From positions 1-56,349 of the IMG/VR virus record IMGVR_UViG_3300043122_000093: a stretch of DNA of 56,349 bases. The stretch is one strand, 5' to 3'. Positions 1 to 9,108 of the stretch are shown in pieces. The position numbers and the translations under genes were made by a program. The stretch is from a virus. A model generated the notes under the pieces. It was not told the origin of the DNA and made no database searches. It saw only the letters and a program-made list of their open reading frames with translations. Numbering within the stretch: position 1 is the first letter of the stretch; every line of letters begins with the position of its first letter.

Positions 1-278
1 ATATTCTACCGTTTGATTTTAAATCATCCAATGTCGTAGAGACTAACACTGAGGACTCCAAAGGTACAGTTTGCATAACAGGGAAGCTTAAGACTTTCAA
101 AACCAAAGCGGAAGCAGAGCAAGCTTTACACAATAAAGGATACTCCACAGTTCCTAGGATGACAAAAGCAGTAGATATTCTAGTCAATGAGAGCGGAATA
201 GAATCCGCAAAAACCGAGAAAGCCAGAGAATCTGGCGTAACTATTGTTACAAACCTTAACCAACTTTTAGGAGACTGA
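1..278 (+). CDS. NAD-dependent DNA ligase, C-terminal BRCT domain (5' end outside window)
   Basis: The frame is open from the window edge (first full codon at 3) to TGA at 276-278. The last ~70 residues have BRCT character: a VCITGKL first strand, KTKAEAEQAL helix, Y-S-T-V-P, a D-I-L-V strand, then S-A-K-T-E-K-A and a final I-V strand. In bacterial and T5-like phage NAD+ ligases a BRCT domain closes the protein and helps bind nicked DNA. The catalytic adenylation domain is not visible, so assignment to ligase rests on the BRCT fold plus the T5-like gene order that follows. It ends 5 bases before the next gene, whose Shine-Dalgarno lies in its last codons. Another BRCT protein is possible. Confidence 0.75.
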   Translation, partial: ILPFDFKSSNVVETNTEDSKGTVCITGKLKTFKTKAEAEQALHNKGYSTVPRMTKAVDILVNESGIESAKTEKARESGVTIVTNLNQLLGD

Positions 279-283
279 TTAAA

Positions 284-1018
284 ATGGCAAAAACTACACA
301 AAAATGGACTGAAGAGCGTACTGCACAACTTACTAACATCTTTCCGGAAGGAACATATGTTACTCAAGAAGATGTAGCAAAAGCTGCTGACGCTCTCGAG
401 ACCTCTGCTCGTTCTGTATCTAGTAAACTTCGTAAGCTGGGCTATGATGTTCAGCTGGCATCTGAAGTAGCTAAGAGCAAAGCATTTTCAGAGGAAGATG
501 AAGCTAAGCTGAAAGAGCTGCTTACTAATAACCAAGGTACCTTTACCTACGGTGAACTTGCAGAGCAGCTTGGTGGGGATTTCACCGCTAAAAAAGTGCA
601 GGGCAAAGTTCTTAGTATGGAACTTACCGACTTTGTACGCCCTACCCCGAAGGTAGAAGCTGCTAAAAAGTACACTGATGAAGAGCAGGCTACTTTTGTA
701 CAGATGGTACAGGACGGTGCTTTCATTGAAGAAATCGCTGAGAAGCTTGGTCGTGCTACTAACTCCATTCGTGGTAAGGCTCTCAGCCTTCTTCGTTCTG
801 GTGAAATTGATGCTATTCCTAAGCAGAAGGAGTCAAAAGCAGTTGAGTCTGTTGATGCTCTTGCAGACCTTGGAGACAAAGTAGCTGAGATGACTGTAGC
901 AGAGATTGCAGAAGCTATTGGGAAGACTGAGCGTGGTGTAAAAACAATGCTTACTCGTCGTGGTATTTCTGCCTCTGACTATGACGGTGCTGCCAAAGCT
1001 GAGAAAAAAAGCAGATAA
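284..1018 (+). CDS. D5-like DNA-binding protein / transcription factor
   Basis: This 244-aa lysine-rich protein appears to consist of about four tri-helical, HTH/SANT-like repeats near residues 8-55, 68-112, 130-170 and 203-230. Each ends in a similar recognition-helix pattern (SARSVSSKL, TAKKVQGKV, ATNSIRGKA, TERGVKTML). Its place between the ligase end and the replicative helicase matches T5 gene D5, an abundant double-stranded DNA-binding protein needed for DNA synthesis and late transcription in T5. The start is ATG with TTAGGAG ten bases upstream, inside the ligase stop region. The function is inferred from position and repeat architecture, because I could not align it to T5 D5. Confidence 0.7.
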   Translation: MAKTTQKWTEERTAQLTNIFPEGTYVTQEDVAKAADALETSARSVSSKLRKLGYDVQLASEVAKSKAFSEEDEAKLKELLTNNQGTFTYGELAEQLGGDFTAKKVQGKVLSMELTDFVRPTPKVEAAKKYTDEEQATFVQMVQDGAFIEEIAEKLGRATNSIRGKALSLLRSGEIDAIPKQKESKAVESVDALADLGDKVAEMTVAEIAEAIGKTERGVKTMLTRRGISASDYDGAAKAEKKSR

Positions 1019-1032
1019 GTAATTGTATTATA

Positions 1033-1055
1033 GGGAGGGGTACTTTACCCCTCCC
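1033..1055 (+). terminator. GC-rich hairpin between D5-like gene and helicase
   Basis: Perfect inverted repeat with 10-bp arms (GGGAGGGGTA / TACCCCTCCC) around a CTT loop, just after the D5-like stop. No T-run follows, so it may be a weak terminator, an mRNA processing site or an mRNA stabiliser for the abundant upstream protein. Confidence 0.45.
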
Positions 1056-1078
1056 TGCCTTAAATCGGGGAGCCTCTT

Positions 1079-2443
1079 TTGAATATAACACAAGTATTTC
1101 TTAAAAAAGTTATATCAGAGGTGGATTCTGACACTTGGGCACAGGTAAGGCCTCACTATCTGCCTGCTGAATATCACAGTGTTTATAAAATTATAAATAA
1201 ATACTTTGAAGACCACAGTAGGCTTCCTTCCTTTGATGCACTAAAGCTCTCCGTCAGAAGCGATGTTGTATTAAATAAAATATATGCTATATCTTTAGCA
1301 GAGGATGTTGACCTTCCAAACTCTGAATTGTTAGAGTATGTTAAGAATCAATATGCTCAAGAGGAGATACTGGACCAAATATCTAAATATCTTGAAGAGT
1401 CTATAATGATAGATTCTGCTAAAGATAATATAACACACCTTTCAAATATAATTGCTCATGTCGAAGATAGGGTTGATATGAAAGACCCGGAGGAGGACAT
1501 GAACAGAATAGAGTTATTTGATTCCGAGGAAGACCTTAGTAAAGCATTCTCGCTTGGGTTGAACTCTGACTTTGACTCTAAATTTAAGTTCGGCTGTACC
1601 GATTATATACTTATTGGTGGTGTTAGAGGTACGGGTAAGTCCCTTACTTGCTCTAATATAGCTGTCCATGCGTATGAACAGTTGCAGCGTTCTTCAATAT
1701 ATTTCACAATAGAGATGACACCTAGGGCTGTACTACAGCGCAACTGTGCTATAGCTACAGGTATTCCAGCCTCTAAAATGCGAAGCAAAACTTTATCAGT
1801 AGAAGAATGGCGTATTGTTGCTAAATGGTGGTCTGGTCGCTTTACTGATGGAGAAAAGGCTTATGAAAAATACCTACAACATCGTAGTTTTGACGAACTA
1901 CACGGAGACTTAGCTAGGCTCCCTCTTTTAGAAGAAAAACAACTTGATATCGTTTACGATCCGTCTATGACGCTAGCAACGATAAGGAGCGAACTTGATA
2001 AAAAGGTAGAGCGATTAAAACCTGCCGTTATCTTAGTGGACTATGTCAACCAAGTGAGTAGATTTGGTCATAGGAAAATGGGACAATATGATTGGACAGA
2101 ACAGATTGAGGTTTCAAAAGCTTTAAAAGCTATAGCCCAAGAATACCAGATTCCTGTAGTATCACCTTACCAAATCGATGCAACAGGGGAAGCTAGATTC
2201 GCGAAAGGGTTACTAGACTCAGCGGATGCGGCTTTCACACTAGACGCACACAAGAAAGAAGACGAATGCATAACTTTCAAGTGTGCTAAGATGAGAGATA
2301 ACGAAGAGGTTGATTTTACTTCTAAAATGAATTGGTCTACATTGAAGATGGGGCCTGAACCAGCACAACTACCGGAAAAAGAAACAAAAGAGAAATCTTC
2401 AAAATCTAATAATTCCACTGGGGAGGATGTCTACGATTTATAA
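1079..2443 (+). CDS. replicative DNA helicase, DnaB/RecA-fold (T5 D6-like)
   Basis: 454-aa protein predicted to unwind DNA 5'-3' at the fork ahead of the polymerase. The N-terminal ~150 residues are helical, like DnaB-type helicase N domains. The RecA core follows with Walker A GGVRGTGKS (residues ~180-188), a FTIEM motif after it, and Walker B VILVDY (~317-322). The helicase and primase genes are adjacent, as in T5 and T4. The start is TTG at 1079 behind GGGGAG; no better ATG lies near. A rho-independent terminator follows the stop at once. Bacterial DnaB and T7 gp4 helicase show the same core, but primase is a separate gene here. Confidence 0.85.
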   Translation: MNITQVFLKKVISEVDSDTWAQVRPHYLPAEYHSVYKIINKYFEDHSRLPSFDALKLSVRSDVVLNKIYAISLAEDVDLPNSELLEYVKNQYAQEEILDQISKYLEESIMIDSAKDNITHLSNIIAHVEDRVDMKDPEEDMNRIELFDSEEDLSKAFSLGLNSDFDSKFKFGCTDYILIGGVRGTGKSLTCSNIAVHAYEQLQRSSIYFTIEMTPRAVLQRNCAIATGIPASKMRSKTLSVEEWRIVAKWWSGRFTDGEKAYEKYLQHRSFDELHGDLARLPLLEEKQLDIVYDPSMTLATIRSELDKKVERLKPAVILVDYVNQVSRFGHRKMGQYDWTEQIEVSKALKAIAQEYQIPVVSPYQIDATGEARFAKGLLDSADAAFTLDAHKKEDECITFKCAKMRDNEEVDFTSKMNWSTLKMGPEPAQLPEKETKEKSSKSNNSTGEDVYDL

Positions 2444-2487
2444 AGGCTCGAATATCTTATAATAAAGGTTTCGAGCCTTTATTTTTT
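2442..2487 (+). terminator. rho-independent terminator after helicase
   Basis: 11-bp perfect arms AAAGGCTCGAA (2442-2452) and TTCGAGCCTTT (2470-2480), 17-base loop, then ATTTTTTG. It overlaps the helicase stop codon and lies 13 bases before the primase start, so it may set the helicase:primase expression ratio. Confidence 0.8.
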
Positions 2488-2499
2488 GCAGGAGAAGTT

Positions 2500-3336
2500 A
2501 TGAATGTAAAAGAGCTACTAGATAAAAAGAAAATATATCATAAAACCTCTGGTAGAGATTTTGTCATTAATTGTCTCAACCCAGAGCATGACGACTCCAA
2601 TCCTAGTATGCGAGTTGACCAAGTTCTAGGAATATTCCACTGTCTCTCATGCGGGTACAAAGGTAATATCTTTCATTATTTTGGGGAAAAATTCAATAAG
2701 ATTGACACCGCCAGAGAGACACTACATCGCAAAATTGAAGATATCCGCGCCGAGTCAGTAGGATTGAGATTTCCCGAAGATTACGCATTACTAGAAACGG
2801 ATTATCGTGTGTCAGTAGAAACTCTACGAGAATTCGAAGCCTTTAGATCTTCTAGTAAAGACTACTCTAACCGTATAATCTTTCCGATACGGGATTTGAA
2901 AGATAAGATAGTGTGTTTCATAGGGCGTTCAGAAGACCCCTATGAAAAGAAACAAAAGTACAAAATCTATCCTAATAGAGCTAAAGTTCCTCTTTTCCCG
3001 CTCAGCAAAGCTGTGCCCTTGCAGGGCAAATTCTTGCTAGTCGAGGGACTATTTGACATGCTTAACTTATGGGACAATGGGTATAGAAATGTTGTCTGTT
3101 CCTTTGGCACAAGTACTGTTTCTAAGGAAAAAATAGAATTACTAAAAATGATGGGTGCAACAGGAATTGACATTTGTTTCGACCCAGACGATGCAGGACA
3201 GGCAGCTGCAGAAAAAGTAAAAGAGCTAATTGAAGAACAAGAAATGGACGTACGAAATATTAATCTAAGGGATACCGACCCGGGAGATTTAACACCAAAT
3301 CGGGCATCCAGACTAAAGGAAAAATTGTATGGCTAA
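2500..3336 (+). CDS. DNA primase, DnaG type (CHC2 zinc finger + Toprim)
   Basis: 278-aa primase that should make RNA primers for lagging-strand synthesis. An N-terminal zinc ribbon is visible with C25, H30, C48 and C51 (NCLNPEH...FHCLSCG). The Toprim domain has LLVEGLFDML (~178-187, catalytic Glu) and CFDPDDAG (~226-233, metal-binding acidic pair). It is shorter than bacterial DnaG (~580 aa) because it lacks the C-terminal helicase-interaction domain, which is usual for phage primases with a separate helicase. ATG with AGGAG eight bases upstream. The 3' end overlaps the polymerase start by 8 bases, which suggests translational coupling. Confidence 0.9.
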   Translation: MNVKELLDKKKIYHKTSGRDFVINCLNPEHDDSNPSMRVDQVLGIFHCLSCGYKGNIFHYFGEKFNKIDTARETLHRKIEDIRAESVGLRFPEDYALLETDYRVSVETLREFEAFRSSSKDYSNRIIFPIRDLKDKIVCFIGRSEDPYEKKQKYKIYPNRAKVPLFPLSKAVPLQGKFLLVEGLFDMLNLWDNGYRNVVCSFGTSTVSKEKIELLKMMGATGIDICFDPDDAGQAAAEKVKELIEEQEMDVRNINLRDTDPGDLTPNRASRLKEKLYG

Positions 3337-5596
3337 AGTAGCAATAGTTGAAGTTAAACCTAGTAAGAATGACTATAAAGAACTTTTCAATAATGAGTTT
3401 GAATTCGATCTTTATAGGCTTACTTCTAATCCAGACTTGAAAAAAGTATTACGTAAAGATGTTGATATTGATATCAACACAGATGAGTACGAATTTGTAA
3501 TTTTAGTTGGGTCTGAGTCTCTAAAGTATTTTACAAAGTACACAGCAATTACTTCTTATTCAGGAAGATTAGTAGATGATAAATTTCTTCCAGTTTTGAA
3601 CCCAGCAATGATTAGGTTTAAGCCAGAAGCTAAAAAACCTTGGATTGAAGCTAGAAACAAGATTATTAAGTATGTGAAAGGTGAAGCTTCCGAGGCTGAA
3701 ATTGATAGAAGCCAATTCATCGGTATAGAAGATGAAGAGGAAGCATTGAAATACGTAAAAAATGCTATAAACTATGACGATGATGTTATAGGGCTTGACT
3801 CTGAAACATCTGCGTTGTACCCTCGAAATGGGGAAATTCTTGGCATATCTCTGACGTATAAGCCCGACTCTGGGGCTTACATCTCAGCGGATTGCATATC
3901 CCCTGAGGTAGAAGAAGCTCTACAAATGCTCTTTGATAAAAAGGCTGTAGTCTTTCATAACGCTAAATTCGACCTCGCTTTTTTTGAATATCATTTTGGC
4001 TTTAAGTTTCCTAACTTTCAAGATACAATGTTGATGCATTATACTCTTGATGAAACTCAAGGTAGTCATGGTCTAAAAGAATTAGCGATGAAGTTCACTA
4101 AGTACGGAGACTATGAGCAGGAGTTAGTAGAGTGGCGAGAAAATTATTGTAGAAAGAATAGAATTAGAAAAGGGGATTTTACTTATGATTTGATTCCTTT
4201 TGATGTAATGTATTTCTATGCTGCCGTTGATGCTTGTGTTACGTATATGTTGTATAAGAAGTTCAAATCCTATTTGGACAGGAATGAGCGTCTTACTAAT
4301 GTATACAGAAACATTCTACTGCCAGGCTGTAGGTTCTTAACAGATATTCAAGATAATGGGGTTCCTTTCGATAAAGATAGGTTGCTATTCTCTCAAAAAA
4401 TGATGGAAGAGCAGATTGCTGCAGCAGTAGAAGGTCTATCTAAATTTCCAGAAATCGCTAAAATGGAAGAAGATACTGGAAAACAGTTTAACCCTAATAG
4501 CACTGTTCAGCTCAGGAAACTATTGTTTGATTATGTAGGTCTTAAGCCCACAGGTAAACTAACTGGTAAGGGAGCACATTCTACAGATTCTGAAGTACTT
4601 GAACAGCTTTCAGAAAAACATGAGATTCCGAAGTATATTCTAGAACTAAGGAAAAGTTTGAAGATTAAATCCACTTATATTGATAAAATTATACCTCAGC
4701 TTGATAGAGATAGTAGATTAAGAACTAATTTTAATCTTCATATGACTACCAGTGGGAGGCTGTCTTCTTCAGGTAAGCTTAATATGCAGCAACTTCCTCG
4801 CGATAACCCTACTGTCAAGGGTTGTATAAAAGCAAGACCAGGGTATAAAATTGTTGCAATGGACTTAACCACAGCAGAGATGTATTATGCAGCAGTTCTT
4901 TCCGATGACCTTGCACTGCAAGATGTATTTAAAAGTGGAGGAGACTTTCACTCCGCGATTGCTAAGAAAGTGTTCAATCTTAAATGTCCGGTAGAAGAGG
5001 TTGCCGAATCACACTCCGAGCTTCGTCAAGCCTGTAAGGCTATTTCCTTCGGAATCCTTTACGGGGCTTCTCCACAAAAGATAGCCGATACAGCAGGTTT
5101 ATCAGTAAGTAAAGCCAAACAAGTTATTGATGATTATTTTGGAACTTTTTGGAAATTGAAAGAATGGATTGATGAGACTAGAGATTTTATCCAAACAAAT
5201 GCCTACGTCTATTCTCCCTTTGGTCGAAAACGTAGACTCCCAAATGTTAAATCCTCAGATAGAGGGATTGTCGGTCATGAACTTAGATCGGGCTTAAATT
5301 TTATAATTCAGTCGGTTAGTTCAGATATTAACCTACTAGCTGGTATTGATACACATAATGAGATAAAAGAGAAAAATATGGGAGCTAAAATCTTTGCTTT
5401 GGTACATGACTCTATACTAGCAGAAGTCCCAGAAGAAGAAGTAGATGAATATTGTACAATGCTTGAATATCATACCCAAAAGGACAGAGGGGTAGGTATC
5501 CCAGGCACTCCAGTAGGATGTGACTTCGATATTGCGGACGACTACTCGCTAGGCAAGTTTGAGAAATTTTATGCAGATAGACTACAGGCAGCTTAA
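3329..5596 (+). CDS. family A DNA polymerase with 3'-5' exonuclease domain
   Basis: 755-aa replicative polymerase. An N-terminal extension (~1-130) of unknown role is followed by a DnaQ-type proofreading domain: GLDSETS (exo I, ~154), VFHNAKFDL (exo II) and YAAVDACVTY (exo III). The polymerase domain has TTSGRLSS, motif A AMDLTTAEMYYA (~510), motif B RQACKAISFGILYGA (~566-580) and motif C LVHDSILAEV (~690-699). Motif C reads HDS where bacterial Pol I has HDE, and motif A has a longer D-to-E spacing wording than the usual DYSQIE. No 5' nuclease domain is present; that activity is encoded separately at 12888. Starts inside the primase stop with AAGGAAA upstream. Confidence 0.93.
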   Translation: MAKVAIVEVKPSKNDYKELFNNEFEFDLYRLTSNPDLKKVLRKDVDIDINTDEYEFVILVGSESLKYFTKYTAITSYSGRLVDDKFLPVLNPAMIRFKPEAKKPWIEARNKIIKYVKGEASEAEIDRSQFIGIEDEEEALKYVKNAINYDDDVIGLDSETSALYPRNGEILGISLTYKPDSGAYISADCISPEVEEALQMLFDKKAVVFHNAKFDLAFFEYHFGFKFPNFQDTMLMHYTLDETQGSHGLKELAMKFTKYGDYEQELVEWRENYCRKNRIRKGDFTYDLIPFDVMYFYAAVDACVTYMLYKKFKSYLDRNERLTNVYRNILLPGCRFLTDIQDNGVPFDKDRLLFSQKMMEEQIAAAVEGLSKFPEIAKMEEDTGKQFNPNSTVQLRKLLFDYVGLKPTGKLTGKGAHSTDSEVLEQLSEKHEIPKYILELRKSLKIKSTYIDKIIPQLDRDSRLRTNFNLHMTTSGRLSSSGKLNMQQLPRDNPTVKGCIKARPGYKIVAMDLTTAEMYYAAVLSDDLALQDVFKSGGDFHSAIAKKVFNLKCPVEEVAESHSELRQACKAISFGILYGASPQKIADTAGLSVSKAKQVIDDYFGTFWKLKEWIDETRDFIQTNAYVYSPFGRKRRLPNVKSSDRGIVGHELRSGLNFIIQSVSSDINLLAGIDTHNEIKEKNMGAKIFALVHDSILAEVPEEEVDEYCTMLEYHTQKDRGVGIPGTPVGCDFDIADDYSLGKFEKFYADRLQAA

Positions 5597-6062
5597 AACT
5601 ATAAAATTTCCGATATATCCTCTCCCATCAGATAATATAGAAGAGATGGATGGATTAGTATTTGAGGGCGGTTTCGTTGTAGATGATAAAAACCAAGAGG
5701 GGAAAACTTTAGGGATTCGCAGACTACAAAGTCCATATGAACTTCTTCCGCTTAGACGCTGTTATTACGAGGTTGCAGGGTTGATGCGTTCAAAAAATAG
5801 AGTATTTATAGATTCAGAAGGAAAAGTTTTTAAGTACCAAAAAACTAAAATGATGTCTGTAAAACCTCATAAAATATTAAAAGTAATTCCTAAAGATACA
5901 TATTCAGTAGTAAAACTATCAAATATCTCCAATGGATTTATCATTCCGAGACCGCCCTCTCCTGGGTTAGAGTGGGCGTCAGTATTATACCTAAACAGAT
6001 TTCCTTGGCTAATTTATGAATTTACTGAGGAGCAGGAACCTATAAAGAAAAGGAAGATTTAA
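5571..6062 (+). CDS. conserved phage protein of unknown function
   Basis: 163-aa protein, not recognised. I chose ATG at 5571; an in-frame TTG at 5559 would add four residues. Either start lies inside the polymerase 3' end (out of frame), and the stop overlaps the PhoH start as TAATG, so it is translationally coupled on both sides. The sequence is mixed alpha/beta with no membrane segment; a central stretch (SPYELLPLRRCYYEVAG) and a proline-rich turn (IIPRPPSPG) are the most distinctive parts, and the C-terminus is basic. Position suggests a replication accessory role, but nothing in the sequence proves it. Confidence 0.7.
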   Translation: MQIDYRQLKTIKFPIYPLPSDNIEEMDGLVFEGGFVVDDKNQEGKTLGIRRLQSPYELLPLRRCYYEVAGLMRSKNRVFIDSEGKVFKYQKTKMMSVKPHKILKVIPKDTYSVVKLSNISNGFIIPRPPSPGLEWASVLYLNRFPWLIYEFTEEQEPIKKRKI

Positions 6063-7342
6063 TGCGGGGTAAAACCTATATAATTGATACAAATGTCTTA
6101 GTACATGACTTTCATTCCTTTCATAATATACTTACAGATAATGTAGTAGTAATCCCCTATACTGTACTAGAAGAACTTGATAAGTTAAAATCAAAAAACG
6201 ATGAAGTAGGGGTAAACGCTAGAAACGTTATTCGTAAGATTGAGCAAGAACAAATAAACAATAACCCTAGAGTCATAATTGCCGAAGTAGATAACTCTAT
6301 CCCTGTACCTGATGATCGTATTCTTGAGGTATGCAAAGACCTTAGAGAGGCTGAACCTACTCTAGTGAGCAAAGACGTGTGCCTTCGCACAAAAGCGCGC
6401 GCTTTTGGTATTAGAACAGAAGATTATAAAGCAGATAAAGTAGAAGTATCAAATCTATACACTGGAATGGCTGAGGAAATTTTTGTCCCAGCCGATGTAG
6501 TTACTAATATTTATCTACGAGGAGAGTATCTTGTAGAGGATATTGCGGGATTGCGTAAACATGTCAAACTTTATCAAAATCAAGCGGTAACGCTTGTAAA
6601 TGATACGGATTTGACTAATAGAGCCTACGCTATCCACAAAAATGGGACACTAGAGTTAATTGACAACAAAGTAAAGCCCTTTGATTTAACTCCTGCAAAT
6701 CTTGAGCAACAAATTCTAGTGAATCACTTGCTAGACCCGGAGGTTAGTTTAGTCACCGTAACTGGAGCAGCTGGTAGTGGGAAGACACTAGTTGCAGTTG
6801 CTTGTGCATTAGAGTCTGTAATGACACGTGATGAATACAGTAAAGTAACTGTTGCGAGACCGATAATGCCATTCCAGAAAGATATAGGGTTTCTTCCTGG
6901 AGACATCGCAGAGAAGGTATCACCCTGGTTTATGCCTATTGTCGATAACTTAGACTTTCTAATGCCAATGGCTAAACAGCCTAAGAGTAAATCAGGTGCT
7001 CGACTCTCAGCATTTGAAGAACTACAGGCACAAGGAATATTAGAAATGTGCCCTCTTACATTTATTCGAGGACGCAGCATGCCAGACCAGTATATTATAG
7101 TTGATGAGGCTCAGCAGGTAACTGTAGCTGAAATGAAAACTATTCTTACTCGTGTAGGGCAGGGCACAAAAATTGTACTTACAGGAGACTACAGCCAGAT
7201 TGATAATCCATACCTATCAGCTGACTCTAATGGGCTTGTACATTGTGTTGAAAAGTTTAAAGACGAAAGTATAGCAGCCCACATATCTTTGCAGAAATGC
7301 GAGCGAAGCGAGCTGGCAGAAATATCGAGTAAACTACTATGA
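6062..7342 (+). CDS. phoH: PIN-PhoH fusion, PhoH-like ATPase/helicase
   Basis: 426-aa two-domain protein. Residues ~1-140 form a PIN-type nuclease domain (IIDTNVLVHD at the start, EELDKLK, then LVSKDVCLRTKA with the later acidic residue). Residues ~210-426 form the PhoH ATPase with Walker A TGAAGSGKT (~235-243), IIVDEAQQ (~345-352) and a VLTGDYSQID sensor. PIN-PhoH fusions (PhoH2 type) act on RNA in bacteria, and PhoH genes are frequent in phages, where their role is unsettled. Coupled to its neighbours by TAATG at the front and a 4-base ATGA overlap at the back. Confidence 0.9.
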   Translation: MRGKTYIIDTNVLVHDFHSFHNILTDNVVVIPYTVLEELDKLKSKNDEVGVNARNVIRKIEQEQINNNPRVIIAEVDNSIPVPDDRILEVCKDLREAEPTLVSKDVCLRTKARAFGIRTEDYKADKVEVSNLYTGMAEEIFVPADVVTNIYLRGEYLVEDIAGLRKHVKLYQNQAVTLVNDTDLTNRAYAIHKNGTLELIDNKVKPFDLTPANLEQQILVNHLLDPEVSLVTVTGAAGSGKTLVAVACALESVMTRDEYSKVTVARPIMPFQKDIGFLPGDIAEKVSPWFMPIVDNLDFLMPMAKQPKSKSGARLSAFEELQAQGILEMCPLTFIRGRSMPDQYIIVDEAQQVTVAEMKTILTRVGQGTKIVLTGDYSQIDNPYLSADSNGLVHCVEKFKDESIAAHISLQKCERSELAEISSKLL

Positions 7343-8625
7343 AAAAAGCAATCTTATGTAATAGAATCTTTTTAGAGGTTGACGACGAGACTAGAGTTAA
7401 ACTAAGAAAAGAACTAACGTATAAGATTCCTCCTACTAGGCGACACGAACCACCTCTTACAATTCGTAATGTGCAAAGCGTTATGAAAGGGGTAATTTCA
7501 ATTCCTTCTGGTAGAGAGGATCTGATTCCAGAAGGGTACGAGATAGTTGACAAACGAATTAATAATCCTGTAGAGTTCCCGGAGTTTAAGTACACTCTAA
7601 GAGATTCTCAGCAAGAGATATACGACCAGATTAATTCTAGTGCAATAATAAATGCTACAGTGTCTTTTGGTAAAACTTTTACAGCTTTAGCTATTGCTGG
7701 AAAGTTAAAACAAAAGACTTTAGTAGTAACCCACACAGTAGCTCTTAGAAATCAGTGGGAGCGAGAAATTAAAAAAGTGTATGGGATTTCTCCAAGTGTT
7801 ATTGGTTCTGACAGATTTGAATTAGCTGGGCCAATAGTAGTCGGAAATATACAAACTCTTTATAATAATATTGATCGAATTAAAAAGGAGTTTGGGACTT
7901 TAATCTTGGACGAAATGCATCACTGCTCAGCGGCTACGTTCTCTAGAGTAGTGGATAGGTCTTGGGCTACCTATAAGATTGGGTTATCTGGCACAATAAA
8001 ACGTAAAGATGGTAAGCATGTAGTATTCACGGATTATTTTAGTGACAAGATTTTCCAACCTCCTGTAGAGAACTCTATGGAGCCTGAGATTCATCTTCAT
8101 AAGTCTGAGATAAGGCTTATTGATGGGGAAGTCCCCTGGGCTACTAAGATGAATAAGTTGGCTTATGATGAAGATTATCAACATAGTGTCGCTTTATTAG
8201 CTTCCTACTATGCAAGTAAGGGTCATAAGGTTTTGGTGGTATCAGATAGAGTTGAATTTCTTACCACCTGCGCCGAGCTAGTCGGCTCTAATGCTATTAG
8301 TGTTACGGGCGCTATAAAGGATTTTGAAGAGCGTGAATCCTTACTAAAGCAGGTAAGCTTAGGAGAATATAATGTCCTTTGTGGTACACAAAGTATATTC
8401 TCGGAGGGGATATCCTTAAACGAACTGTCTTGTTTAATTATGGCTACCCCTATAAATAATGAACCTTTACTTGAACAGCTAATAGGTAGAATACAACGAA
8501 TCTGTGAAGGAAAACCAACCCCCGTAGTAGTAGATATAAATTTACTTGGGGGTATAGCTAAAAGACAGGCGGAAAATAGATTAGGTTTCTATCTTCGTAA
8601 AGGATGGAAAGTTAGCACCATCTAA
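7339..8625 (+). CDS. SF2 DNA helicase, T5 D10-like / UvsW-like
   Basis: 428-aa superfamily 2 ATPase. Motif I is atypical: NATVSFGKTFTAL (~103-115) has GKT without the usual leading glycine pattern. Motif II is LDEMHH (DEAH-like, ~190-195), motif III GLSGT (~214), and domain 2 carries SVTGAIKDFEERE and a motif VI LIGRIQRI near the C-terminus. This architecture fits T5 D10 and T4 UvsW, which remodel branched DNA during recombination-dependent replication. The order (polymerase, PhoH, D10-like) supports the assignment. ATG overlaps the PhoH stop by 4 bases. Confidence 0.88.
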   Translation: MKKAILCNRIFLEVDDETRVKLRKELTYKIPPTRRHEPPLTIRNVQSVMKGVISIPSGREDLIPEGYEIVDKRINNPVEFPEFKYTLRDSQQEIYDQINSSAIINATVSFGKTFTALAIAGKLKQKTLVVTHTVALRNQWEREIKKVYGISPSVIGSDRFELAGPIVVGNIQTLYNNIDRIKKEFGTLILDEMHHCSAATFSRVVDRSWATYKIGLSGTIKRKDGKHVVFTDYFSDKIFQPPVENSMEPEIHLHKSEIRLIDGEVPWATKMNKLAYDEDYQHSVALLASYYASKGHKVLVVSDRVEFLTTCAELVGSNAISVTGAIKDFEERESLLKQVSLGEYNVLCGTQSIFSEGISLNELSCLIMATPINNEPLLEQLIGRIQRICEGKPTPVVVDINLLGGIAKRQAENRLGFYLRKGWKVSTI

Positions 8626-8633
8626 AATTGTTC

Positions 8634-8662
8634 TTGACATTTACCTCAATCTTTAGTATAAT
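8634..8662 (+). promoter_or_regulatory. sigma70-type promoter before SSB operon
   Basis: TTGACA (8634-8639), 17-base spacer, TATAAT (8657-8662), both boxes perfect. It sits in the only real gap of this operon and would give a fresh supply of mRNA for the 134-aa protein, the SSB and the recombination genes. Confidence 0.85.
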
Positions 8663-8697
8663 AGTAGTATAAATAATGGTTAGGAAGTATAAAAATT

Positions 8698-9102
8698 ATG
8701 GTCTTTTATAACTGGAGGAGAATTTATGCGCTAACTAATGGGTCGTCTTTCAAAATCTTTGACGTAATTGAGTACTTAACCTACAGAAAATTACCTTGGA
8801 ATAAACTATCAAAACACTATTGGGTATCCCAACATGATTGGCATGGAGATAGTTTTCTTATTAATCCGCGAGACTTACTAGAGCAAGGTCAGCTTATAAC
8901 TACTAAGAGAGACATCGCCGAATACGTCGGCTTAGCTAGTATGAGAAACTACGCGGAGTATAAAGTTTTTGGTGACCCAACATTAGACTTCCTCGCCTGT
9001 AGTGGGAAGGAAGACATTATTCAACGGAATAGACTTCTACGATTAGAAGATGGTAGAGTACATTTTCTATACGAAGATGCCGTTCCAAACAAAAAGGAGT
9101 AA
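8698..9102 (+). CDS. conserved phage protein of unknown function
   Basis: 134-aa soluble protein, first gene after the promoter at 8634. ATG with TTAGGAAG about 13 bases upstream. It is rich in aromatic residues (YWVSQHDWHGDSF, residues ~40-52) and has an internal segment resembling a helix-turn-helix (TTKRDIAEYVGLASMRNYAEY), which might mean DNA contact, but I do not recognise the family. It ends 6 bases before the SSB gene and is presumably co-translated with it. Confidence 0.65.
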   Translation: MVFYNWRRIYALTNGSSFKIFDVIEYLTYRKLPWNKLSKHYWVSQHDWHGDSFLINPRDLLEQGQLITTKRDIAEYVGLASMRNYAEYKVFGDPTLDFLACSGKEDIIQRNRLLRLEDGRVHFLYEDAVPNKKE

Positions 9103-9108
9103 AGTATT

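Noticed and set aside
3329-5596. Intein or intron in the polymerase gene
   Set aside because: All polymerase and exonuclease motifs run in order at normal spacing without an insertion.
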